Under the pieces are notes generated by a model. The model saw nothing but the letters and a program-made list of their open reading frames with translations, had not been told where the DNA came from and searched no databases. Position numbers and translations under genes: made by a program. From contig JAKSOW010000007.1 in NCBI GenBank assembly GCA_024405395.1, positions 1-50,172 on the forward strand: DNA of 50,172 nt. Reading direction: 5' to 3'. This document shows positions 33,239-39,727 of this stretch, piece after piece. This DNA comes from Kiritimatiellia bacterium. Lineage in GTDB: Bacteria; Verrucomicrobiota; Kiritimatiellia; RFP12; UBA1067. Numbering within the stretch: the stretch's first letter is position 1; every line of letters starts with the position of its first letter.

Positions 33239-34089
33239 CTTCTGCGCTTGTCGTCAAGCTGGCGGCCTTTATCCGCGAGACCTCCAGTTCGTTGCCCGCA
33301 GATGCCGAGAAGGCACTTCGCGCCGCCTTGCGCCGCGAAGCGAAAGGATCGCCGGCGCGCACCATCCTGGAGACGATTCTCGCCAATGTGGCGTTGGCGC
33401 GCAAGAACGGCACGCCCGTCTGCCAGGATACCGGCACGCTCACTTTCTTTGTGGACGAGACCCTACGCCGAAAGGTGACGCCTGACACACTCGGCCAGGC
33501 TGTCGCCTTGGCCACCGAAAAGGGTTGGCTGCGCCGCAACACAATCGATTCCGTCTCCGGCAAGTCCATTGACACGAATGTCTGCCCAGGGGCTCCGGTT
33601 GTCCACTATGTGCCGGCGGCCGCAGGTACGGCTGCTGGGCATGGTCAGATCAAGCTGGTGATGAAGGGTGGCGGCAGCGAGAACATGTCCATGCAGTTCT
33701 CCCTGCCGGATGCCACCTTGGGTGCAGGACGTGACCTGGAGGGGGTGCGCCGTGCCGTGTTGGCGGCGGTGCAGCATGCGCAGGGATTTGGCTGTGCGCC
33801 TGGCATTCTGGGCGTGTGCATCGGTGGCGACCGAGCCTCTGGCTATGAGGAGGCCAAGCATCAGCTGTTGCGCGACCTTGCGGACGTCAATCCCGATGCG
33901 CGCCTTGCCAAGCTTGAGAAGCGTGTCCTCAAAGAGGCCAATACGCTGGGCATTGGCCCTATGGGGCTTGGTGGCGCGACTACGCTCTTGGCCGTCAAGA
34001 TCGGCTCGCGTCCTCGCGTGCCGGCAAGCTTCTTCGTGACGGTGGCTTACCTCTGCTGGGCGGCACGCCGCCGCACATTGGCGCTTTGA
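33235..34089 (+). CDS. Class I fumarate hydratase, alpha subunit
   Basis: Class I fumarases use a [4Fe-4S] cluster to interconvert fumarate and malate; in two-subunit forms the alpha chain holds the cluster. The 284-residue protein has the three expected cysteines: Cys63 in CQDTGT, Cys187 in GFGCAPGILG and Cys274 in the closing LCWAARR, plus KGGGSENMSMQ. L(+)-tartrate dehydratase is the alternative in this family and cannot be excluded by eye. The matching beta subunit is not adjacent but lies 4.2 kb away on the opposite strand (38249-38827). The gene overlaps the upstream hypothetical by four bases and is followed by a large perfect palindrome. Confidence 0.85.
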   Translation: MTSALVVKLAAFIRETSSSLPADAEKALRAALRREAKGSPARTILETILANVALARKNGTPVCQDTGTLTFFVDETLRRKVTPDTLGQAVALATEKGWLRRNTIDSVSGKSIDTNVCPGAPVVHYVPAAAGTAAGHGQIKLVMKGGGSENMSMQFSLPDATLGAGRDLEGVRRAVLAAVQHAQGFGCAPGILGVCIGGDRASGYEEAKHQLLRDLADVNPDARLAKLEKRVLKEANTLGIGPMGLGGATTLLAVKIGSRPRVPASFFVTVAYLCWAARRRTLAL

Positions 34090-34106
34090 GGCCCCTTTGG
34101 CAGGGA

Positions 34107-34128
34107 ACGATTCGTGCGCACGAATCGT
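34107..34128. repeat. 22-bp perfect palindrome centred on GTGCGCAC
   Basis: ACGATTCGTGCG plus its exact mirror form a perfect 11-bp dyad with no loop. No T-tract follows, so it is not a standard terminator. A second copy is centred 66 bp downstream (3 x 22). Confidence 0.85.
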
Positions 34129-34174
34129 CTTGTCGACAGTAGGGTTGGGGCGTTTGTCCTGTAGAGGGTAAACG

Positions 34175-34192
34175 AATTCGTGCGCACGAATT
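34175..34192. repeat. 18-bp perfect palindrome, second copy
   Basis: AATTCGTGCGCACGAATT, a perfect dyad sharing the 16-bp core ATTCGTGCGCACGAAT with the palindrome at 34107-34128. Confidence 0.85.
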
Positions 34193-34346
34193 GTGCAGGG
34201 GGCCCTAGGGAAATGGCACGGCTTTGTGGGCGGATGGGACCCCTTGGCCTGCGTGTGCGAGGCTTCGCCTGTTGTCTACACGGAAGAATTGCATTATCTT
34301 CGCGTTTTTTCTGCATTGCGCAAAAAATATCCGTTATGGGCATTTT

Positions 34347-34500
34347 TCGTTTCGCCGAAAGTTCACCGGAGATTCACAGGGATTCACCGGAGATTCACAG
34401 GGATTCACCGGGGATTCACCTACGATTCACAACTTAGGCGATTTTTTTGTGAATCCCCGGGGAATCTCCGGGGAATCCCTGTGAACTTTCGGTGAAACGA
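34347..34500. repeat. 154-bp inverted repeat built of 10/11-bp GATTCACCGG units
   Basis: The outer 20 bp (34347-34366, TCGTTTCGCCGAAAGTTCAC) match the reverse complement of 34481-34500 at 19 of 20 positions. Inside the left arm TTCAC recurs at 34362, 34373, 34383, 34394, 34404, 34415 and 34426 (spacings 11, 10, 11, 10, 11, 11), i.e. once per helical turn; the right arm carries mirror copies. The arms could form a cruciform or, in RNA, a long hairpin. No flanking target-site duplication was seen. Confidence 0.8.
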
Positions 34501-34533
34501 TGAGATGGAATATCTTGCAGATTCGTGAGTTTG

Positions 34534-34562
34534 TTGACACTTCTGGGGAGATTTGATAAAAT
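34534..34562 (+). promoter_or_regulatory. Consensus promoter for the three-gene membrane module
   Basis: TTGACA at 34534-34539 (perfect -35), a 17-base spacer, TAAAAT at 34557-34562. It begins 33 bp after the inverted repeat array. Transcription would start near 34569, leaving a leader of about 128 nt, much longer than at other promoters here. Confidence 0.8.
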
Positions 34563-34591
34563 AACCAGAAAGTCACCGAGGAACGTCGCGC

Positions 34592-34663
34592 ATGCGAAAC
34601 GAAAAGGATGCATTTGTGTGGTGCGCTTTGGTGGGATTTACGTATCTAAGAGGTAAGGCCTAA
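34592..34663 (+). CDS. Possible 23-residue leader peptide
   Basis: ATG at 34592 is preceded by GAGGAA at 34578-34583 with eight bases of spacing, and the frame ends at TAA 34661-34663, encoding a 23-residue basic/hydrophobic peptide (MRNEKDAFVWCALVGFTYLR..). It lies inside the unusually long leader of the downstream operon and ends 33 bases before its first gene. It might be an attenuation or upstream-coupling peptide. Chance is also possible at this size. Confidence 0.35.
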   Translation: MRNEKDAFVWCALVGFTYLRGKA

Positions 34664-34696
34664 TTGGATTTTAAGACAGCGTGAGGATGAGATTCT

Positions 34697-35569
34697 ATGT
34701 CGGATAATGAGACTGAGCCAGTAAAGATAAAGATGACGCTGCATCGTGCGCAGCCGTCCATCCAGGGGGCGGCAGAAGTTCGCCCTGCCGCAGCAGCGGC
34801 GATAGAAGCCGTGGAAGCGCGTTGGCGGGCGGAAGATGCCAAGATGCAGAGCGAGCGCGCCCGTAGTGCGCTGAAGGGCTTCTTGAGTTGGTGCTTTATC
34901 TTGTTGGTGGTATTGGGAAGCGTTTGGTTCTTCTTTGGCGAGAGTTATTTGCCGGCACGTTATGCCTATCCCAATGTAAAGCGGAATGTCTTGGCGCTTT
35001 GGGAGCAATGGTTCGGTGAGCCACAATCGCCACAGGTCGAGCCGAAGAAGGATCCGGTTGATGTGGCCACGGCGGCACAACGCCGCTCCCTTAAGGCTGC
35101 TGCCGATCTATTGGAGAAGGTTTGTACAGCAGAACCGCCCCTGCAGGATGACTATGATTTGAATAAGCGGGTCGTAGGGACGGATATGCCTGATCTTTTC
35201 CGTGAGATTGTCAATGCTGATGCATTCTATAAGAAAGCTGTGAAGTTGTTGGCTGATATGAAAAAGTCGAATGAGAAACAAATGAGGTTGGCCAAGTTGG
35301 GACCGACCCTCAATGTTCGTGGACGGGTTGACCTGAAATCAAACGATGAGTTGGCACATCAGGAGGAGCGGATCATTCAAAACAAGGAGGCTTGTGCCAC
35401 AAGACGTATTCGTACTGTGGAGCGATTACAGGATACTGTGCAGAAACAGTCCGTGCGATGGACGGGGCCCGAGTCAAAAAAAGATGCTGTCACGCTGCAG
35501 GACAAGTTGGCGCGCATGCTCCACAAATATAAGTTGATGGAGGTGCCATGGGGATCGACTGGGAGGTGA
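34697..35569 (+). CDS. Membrane-anchored protein of unknown family, module component 1
   Basis: A 290-residue protein: a cytoplasmic-looking N-terminus with KMTLHRA (12-18) and EAVEARWR (37-44), a charged helix, one membrane helix (about 62-80), then an exported-side region with a charged helical middle and LQDKLARMLHKYKLMEVPW near the end. I recognise no family. The KMTL(H/R)R and EAVEARWR motifs and the helix that follows recur in component 3 (36440-38245), so the two share an anchoring segment that may be a docking site for a common partner. It follows a consensus promoter, and component 2 starts four bases after its stop. Its codon use is less GC-biased than that of the housekeeping genes. 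Confidence 0.75.
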   Translation: MSDNETEPVKIKMTLHRAQPSIQGAAEVRPAAAAAIEAVEARWRAEDAKMQSERARSALKGFLSWCFILLVVLGSVWFFFGESYLPARYAYPNVKRNVLALWEQWFGEPQSPQVEPKKDPVDVATAAQRRSLKAAADLLEKVCTAEPPLQDDYDLNKRVVGTDMPDLFREIVNADAFYKKAVKLLADMKKSNEKQMRLAKLGPTLNVRGRVDLKSNDELAHQEERIIQNKEACATRRIRTVERLQDTVQKQSVRWTGPESKKDAVTLQDKLARMLHKYKLMEVPWGSTGR

Positions 35570-35573
35570 GGCG

Positions 35574-36440
35574 ATGAGCTTTTCACGTTTGCTTTTTCTG
35601 ATTGGCCTGTTGGCGGTGGGATTCTTCCTGTGGAAGGTTGGATCGTTCCTGACCCAGGAACCTGAAGACGTGGCGCAAATCGAGCAGGAAAACACAACGA
35701 ATTCCTCCGTTGGCGCATCAGGGAATCCAGTTGCCGCCGATGGGGCGGCGGTTGAGAAACTCCCCGTGGCCAGCGATAAGCCAATCCAGTCTAATGGAAG
35801 AGCTGAGGGAAATGCTCAGGTGGTGGACATGTCCTCCGAGAATGTCAAATTGGCTCATGCGTTCATGAATGCCGAACTTGGCTACTGGAAGAATGCGTTA
35901 GACAGTGATCGGCCAAACAAAGCCAAGAAGCCGCTCACATTCATTTGTCTAATGCCCACGCGCGATGGCGGCAAGGAGTTCTACGAGCTGAATACGGCGC
36001 CAGGAAAGAAGATGGAAGTGCGCCGTCTTTCTGCGGATGATGTTTGGGCGGAAATGCCTCTTGCCACATTCAACAGGGCCATGGCCGAACACCCCTGTGT
36101 CATAAAGATTGACAATCGGGCCTATTTCTGTTCGCCCACCAAGAAGAAAGAGCAGCGGCTGTTGGCCCCCAAGAAGGGAGAAACCTTCAGATGTGGACAG
36201 GCAGATTTGGGCGAGTTGTATCTTCATGGCGTCAAGGGGGCCTTGGGGAAGCCTCGTTTTGCCTATGAGGTTTCCTGCCGCCCGGCGGCCACAAAGACGG
36301 TCATCCCTGTGGGGACGTTTGACCTGGGGACGGAATTGGCACGTGAAGACTTCGTCAAGGCTGCGGAGAAGGTTCTGCTGCCGGACATTGTGGTTGATGG
36401 CGCAGAGGTGATTTGCCGCGCAGTGGAAAAAGGAAAGTGA
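35574..36440 (+). CDS. Membrane-anchored protein of unknown family, module component 2
   Basis: A 288-residue protein with an N-terminal membrane anchor (about 5-27), a Ser/Asn/Ala-rich linker to about residue 85 and a C-terminal domain. This domain starts with AELGYWKNALDSDRPNKAKKPLTF (from 100) and contains VRRLSADD and NRAYFCSPTKKKEQ (Ala183-Ser187). The same domain occurs in component 3 in the same order (TLDYWKNA, VKRLSADA and ERAYFCSQKK), so it is a definable domain duplicated within the operon. No enzyme motif is apparent. The TGA overlaps the ATG of component 3 (TGATG). Confidence 0.75.
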   Translation: MSFSRLLFLIGLLAVGFFLWKVGSFLTQEPEDVAQIEQENTTNSSVGASGNPVAADGAAVEKLPVASDKPIQSNGRAEGNAQVVDMSSENVKLAHAFMNAELGYWKNALDSDRPNKAKKPLTFICLMPTRDGGKEFYELNTAPGKKMEVRRLSADDVWAEMPLATFNRAMAEHPCVIKIDNRAYFCSPTKKKEQRLLAPKKGETFRCGQADLGELYLHGVKGALGKPRFAYEVSCRPAATKTVIPVGTFDLGTELAREDFVKAAEKVLLPDIVVDGAEVICRAVEKGK

Positions 36441-38245
36441 TGACGGACATGAGCGAATATGTACCCATTCCCGAAGAGAAGGCTCAGATTGCCCTCGCCA
36501 CGTGTCTGCAGGATCCATCGTTGGCGCGTTACTACGAGAATGCGCCGGAGGGTGCGCGTCCGTATATTGCCCTTGAGTTCTATTTGAATGTCTATGGCGA
36601 AGAGGTGGCGGCCGAGGTCGCCGCAAGCTATTACCATGAAGTTGAGGCCGATCTCTCGACAGCTGACATCTCGTACCTCATCAAGCATGAAAGCGACCCG
36701 GACATTCGGGACCATTTGCTGGATCTGATGACCAGCAGGCGCCCGTCGCAGGGCAAGAAGATGACGTTGCGGCGCGTCGCTGACGTCAAGGCGCAGACCA
36801 CCCCTCCGCCTGCGCCTATGCCCGAACCTGAGCCGGTTGTGCAGATGCAGCTGCGCCAAGCCGAGACTCATGGCGCCCAGACCGAACAAGAGCAGCACTA
36901 TGCCAATGAGGCCGTGGAGGCTGTCGAGGCCCGGTGGCGGGAACAGGAGCGCAAACGGCGGATTGGAGCTTGGGGCAGCGCTTTCAAGAACTTTGTCTCG
37001 ACGCTGTTTCTGCTGGCTCTATTGGCGGCGCTGGGGTGGTATGCCTATGACCATTTCCTCAAGGGGAAAGATCTTGGAAATGGAGATAAGTCAGATACGG
37101 AATTGACCGAGTACAAGTTTGGCGACAAGGCGGCCAGGGAAGAGGCTCGTGCCAAACAAGAGGAAGAGCGCCGCCAGAAAGAGGCCGCTCTCGCCGAAGC
37201 GCGTCGCAGGGAAATGGAGGCTGCTGCCGAAGCACGCAAAAAAGCTGAGGCCGAGCGTTTGGCCGAACGGCAGAAGGAAGAAGAGGCACGCAAGGCGATA
37301 CGCGAGCGGAAAGACGGGTATGAGCAGATCTTGCGCCAATTCTCCACTGCGACCTTGGACTACTGGAAGAACGCGCCTAAAGACGAACGGCCCGGAAAGG
37401 CCAAGACGCCCATGACGTTCCATTGCCTTGTGCCGATGAGTGCTGATGGCCGAGAGACCATGCTGCTGGAGCTCTTCTGTGAACCAGGAAAGCCCATGGC
37501 CGTCAAGCGTCTGTCGGCAGATGCGGATCCCGTCGAGATGGCTCTGGATGAATTCAACAAGCTCATCGCCCAGACGCCCTATCTGGTCATGCGTGGCGAG
37601 CGGGCCTATTTCTGTTCGCAGAAGAAAGGCGCTTCGGAGCTGGCTGTTCCCATAACGGGAGAGCAGTTCAGCCCGTCCAAGGAGATGTTTGGCGATCTTT
37701 ATGAGGCGATGAGCCGGCTGCGTTTCAAGCGGCCTACTTTGTCGTGGCAGGTTTCCTTCTTGCCGAAAGACGAGGAGACGCCAGTCGAGATCTGCACGGC
37801 GGCGTATGGTGAGTGGGTGTCGCGCGGTCGTTTCTTTGACAAGATCAAGAAAATCATGAGCGACCAGGCCGGTGCGCGGGAACAGAGAAAGGCCGTTGCG
37901 GCGGCGGCACGCAAGTTGGGCCGCAAACGTACGGTTGTGCTCTACGACGGCAGTACCATTCGTCGCACGATTGATGGTGTTACGCAGGTGCCGAGATCTT
38001 TTCAGTACAACGGCAGCAATCGCCACAAATATTACTGGGACACGCACGCTTACCGGGATGAGGTCCGTAAAGAGGAGGCTGCGCGCGCCAAATGGCAGTC
38101 CCTCTATGACGAAGCGCGTCGCCAGGAGGAGGCGGAACGGGATGTGGAACGCGCCAGGACAACCAGCGTGTCCGTATCAATCGATTCGCAGGAAGTCGAA
38201 GACGTCCTGAACGCGGGCAAGGTTGTCTTCAAGCCCGTGGAGTGA
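36440..38245 (+). CDS. Composite membrane protein with coiled coil, module component 3
   Basis: A 601-residue protein of five parts: an unknown all-helical N-terminal domain (1-100); a Pro-rich linker after KKMTLRR; EAVEARWR (160-167) followed by one membrane helix (about 186-204); a long Glu/Lys/Arg/Ala coiled coil (about 228-292); and the YWKNA..AYFCS domain (about 300-480). A basic helical tail ends in IDSQEVEDVLNAGKVVFKPVE. It thus combines the anchor of component 1 with the extracytoplasmic domain of component 2. The coiled coil suggests assembly spanning the periplasm. The start ATG overlaps the previous stop and follows AGGAAAG. The gene ends 3 bases from the convergent fumarase beta gene. 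Confidence 0.78.
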   Translation: MTDMSEYVPIPEEKAQIALATCLQDPSLARYYENAPEGARPYIALEFYLNVYGEEVAAEVAASYYHEVEADLSTADISYLIKHESDPDIRDHLLDLMTSRRPSQGKKMTLRRVADVKAQTTPPPAPMPEPEPVVQMQLRQAETHGAQTEQEQHYANEAVEAVEARWREQERKRRIGAWGSAFKNFVSTLFLLALLAALGWYAYDHFLKGKDLGNGDKSDTELTEYKFGDKAAREEARAKQEEERRQKEAALAEARRREMEAAAEARKKAEAERLAERQKEEEARKAIRERKDGYEQILRQFSTATLDYWKNAPKDERPGKAKTPMTFHCLVPMSADGRETMLLELFCEPGKPMAVKRLSADADPVEMALDEFNKLIAQTPYLVMRGERAYFCSQKKGASELAVPITGEQFSPSKEMFGDLYEAMSRLRFKRPTLSWQVSFLPKDEETPVEICTAAYGEWVSRGRFFDKIKKIMSDQAGAREQRKAVAAAARKLGRKRTVVLYDGSTIRRTIDGVTQVPRSFQYNGSNRHKYYWDTHAYRDEVRKEEAARAKWQSLYDEARRQEEAERDVERARTTSVSVSIDSQEVEDVLNAGKVVFKPVE

Positions 38246-38248
38246 GGC

Positions 38249-38827
38249 TCACTTCACGGGGCAGAGGGCTGTGTAACGCGTCTGGGAGGCTTCGCGCACG
38301 CGGTCGAAGAGCGAGACGCCATGGGCGTCCATTGCCACCACGCAGCGGAAGTCCTCGACCTCAAACTGCCAGCAGGCTTCGGCGGCGCCGAATTCCGGCA
38401 GGAAATAGACGCCGCTCACCCGCTTGACGGCGGCGGCGGTGAGAGCCGCCGCCCCGCCTACGGCCTGGAGGTACACGGCGCCATGCTTTTTGCAGGCTGC
38501 CAGCGTATTGGCATCCATACCGCCTTTGCCGATGATCAGCCGCACCCCGGTCTGCGCGATGAAGGCCGGTTCATAGGGATTCTCGCGCACGCTGGTGGTG
38601 GGGCCTGCCGCCACGACGCGCCAGGAGCCGTCGGCCTGCGGCACGACCACGGGGCCACAGTGGAAGAGCGCGCCGTCCCGGAAGTTGACGGGCAGCTTGC
38701 CGCCGTCCGCAAAATGCTTGTGGAAACGGTCACGCCCTGTCCAGATGCGGCCATTCACGCTCACGGCGTCGCCCGCCTTGAGCGCGCGCACATCGGCTTC
38801 GGCAAAGGGGTAGGAGAGGGTAACCAT
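38249..38827 (-). CDS. Class I fumarate hydratase, beta subunit
   Basis: A 192-residue protein matching the C-terminal domain of class I fumarases/tartrate dehydratases: LKAGDAVSVNGRIWTGRDRFHKHF, FHCGPVV, GPTTSVRENPYEP and GKGGMD are diagnostic. In two-subunit enzymes this chain completes the active site of the alpha chain. It is transcribed leftward behind proC, whose stop is one base away, while the alpha chain lies 4.2 kb upstream on the other strand. As the only alpha and beta genes seen in the window they probably form one enzyme. Confidence 0.87.
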   Translation of the reverse strand: MVTLSYPFAEADVRALKAGDAVSVNGRIWTGRDRFHKHFADGGKLPVNFRDGALFHCGPVVVPQADGSWRVVAAGPTTSVRENPYEPAFIAQTGVRLIIGKGGMDANTLAACKKHGAVYLQAVGGAAALTAAAVKRVSGVYFLPEFGAAEACWQFEVEDFRCVVAMDAHGVSLFDRVREASQTRYTALCPVK

Positions 38828-38828
38828 G

Positions 38829-39635
38829 TTACTTGCCCAGCTCGGCGCTGCGATCAGAGGCGGCCTTCAGCGTGGCGGCGACCACCTTGCGGAAGTCGCT
38901 CGCGCGCATCACGTCCATGCCGGCTGCGGTGGTGCCGCCGGGGGTGGCCACGCCGGAGATGAACTCGGCCAGATCCATCTGCGACTGGCGCAGGAAGGCG
39001 GCGGTGCCGAGCATCGTCTGTTCGGCGAGGAGACGGGCGGCGTCGGCCGGCAGGCCCAGCGCCTCTCCCCCGAGGGCCATGGCCTCTTCCATGTAGGCGA
39101 AGAAGGCGGGACCGCTGCCGGAAAGCGCGGTTACGGCGTCAAAGTGCTTTTCCTTCAGCACGACCGTGCGGCCGGCGCCATTGAGGATCTTGGCGACGAG
39201 CTTCACGTCGGCCGCCGTGGCGTTGGTGGCGGGGCAGATCGCGCACATGCCCTCCTTGGCGCGCAGCGCGAGGTTGGGCATCACGCGCACGAGGCGCACG
39301 TCGCGGCCGAGCATCTTGCGGAGCGTCGCGAGCGACTTGCCGGCGGCGATCGAGACGACGAGCGTCTTGGCGGTGAGCAGGGGCTTCACCTCGGCGGCGA
39401 GCGCGGCGACGTCCTGCGGGCGCACCGCGAGGAAGATCGTCTTGGCGCAGGCGGCGACTTCCTTGGCGTCGGCCGTGGTGCGCACCTTGTACTTCTTCGC
39501 GAGCTCTTTCGCGCGCGCAGGAAGCTTCTCCGCCATCAGGACGGACTGAGGATCAAAGCCCTTGGCCAGAGATGCCGCGGCGAGAATGCCTTCGGCCATC
39601 TTTCCGGCCCCGAAAAAACCGAGTGTTGTCTTCAT
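38829..39635 (-). CDS. proC: Pyrroline-5-carboxylate reductase
   Basis: ProC reduces 1-pyrroline-5-carboxylate to proline with NAD(P)H. The 268-residue protein shows the N-terminal nucleotide-binding GFFGAGKMAEGILAA, the middle VRVMPNLALRAKEGM and the C-terminal signature segments ALSGSGPAFFAYMEEAM and GVATPGGTTAAGMDVM. The length is normal. The start is ATG at 39635; upstream in-frame codons would add an unlikely basic extension. A TACAAT -10 lies only seven bases before this ATG, so the transcript is probably leaderless. The gene is divergent from the first LamG-like giant and shares promoter bases with it. Confidence 0.92.
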   Translation of the reverse strand: MKTTLGFFGAGKMAEGILAAASLAKGFDPQSVLMAEKLPARAKELAKKYKVRTTADAKEVAACAKTIFLAVRPQDVAALAAEVKPLLTAKTLVVSIAAGKSLATLRKMLGRDVRLVRVMPNLALRAKEGMCAICPATNATAADVKLVAKILNGAGRTVVLKEKHFDAVTALSGSGPAFFAYMEEAMALGGEALGLPADAARLLAEQTMLGTAAFLRQSQMDLAEFISGVATPGGTTAAGMDVMRASDFRKVVAATLKAASDRSAELGK

Positions 39636-39642
39636 GGCGGAT

Positions 39643-39671
39643 ATTGTACCACAAGTTTTCCCTTTGCGGAA
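39643..39671 (-). promoter_or_regulatory. proC promoter, leaderless, overlapping the divergent promoter
   Basis: On the minus strand TACAAT (39648-39643) is seven bases from the proC ATG. A weak TTCCGC (39671-39666) stands 17 bases upstream. Its -35 overlaps the -35 of the rightward promoter. Confidence 0.6.
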
Positions 39672-39692
39672 GATGCGTGTTTTTGCTATCAT
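39664..39692 (+). promoter_or_regulatory. Promoter for the first LamG-like giant
   Basis: TTGCGG at 39664-39669, a 17-base spacer, TATCAT at 39687-39692 with an upstream TG (extended -10). AAAGGA at 39711-39716 precedes the ATG at 39728. Confidence 0.65.
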
Positions 39693-39727
39693 AAGGCGGT
39701 ATTTCGTTGGAAAGGATAAAGTGCTGG

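Larger units (their letters stand above)
34090..34696. other. Regulatory-looking gap: palindromes, inverted array, promoter, leader ORF
   Basis: The gap contains two palindromes centred 66 bp apart (34107-34192), a 154-bp imperfect inverted repeat built of 10/11-bp units (34347-34500), a consensus promoter (34534-34562) and a leader of about 128 nt with a possible 23-codon reading frame. Open frames over 34180-34495 merely translate the repeats. Confidence 0.6.

Noticed and set aside
34107..34128. Rho-independent terminator of the fumarase alpha gene
   Set aside because: The stem is perfect but has no loop and no T-tract on either strand.
34180..34495. Three overlapping open frames of 85-100 codons
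   Set aside because: They only translate the GATTCAC repeat array and have no ribosome-binding site.
34347..34500. Insertion sequence or miniature transposable element
   Set aside because: Mirror arms are present, but there is no transposase and no flanking target duplication; the periodic internal structure fits better with binding sites. Not fully excluded.
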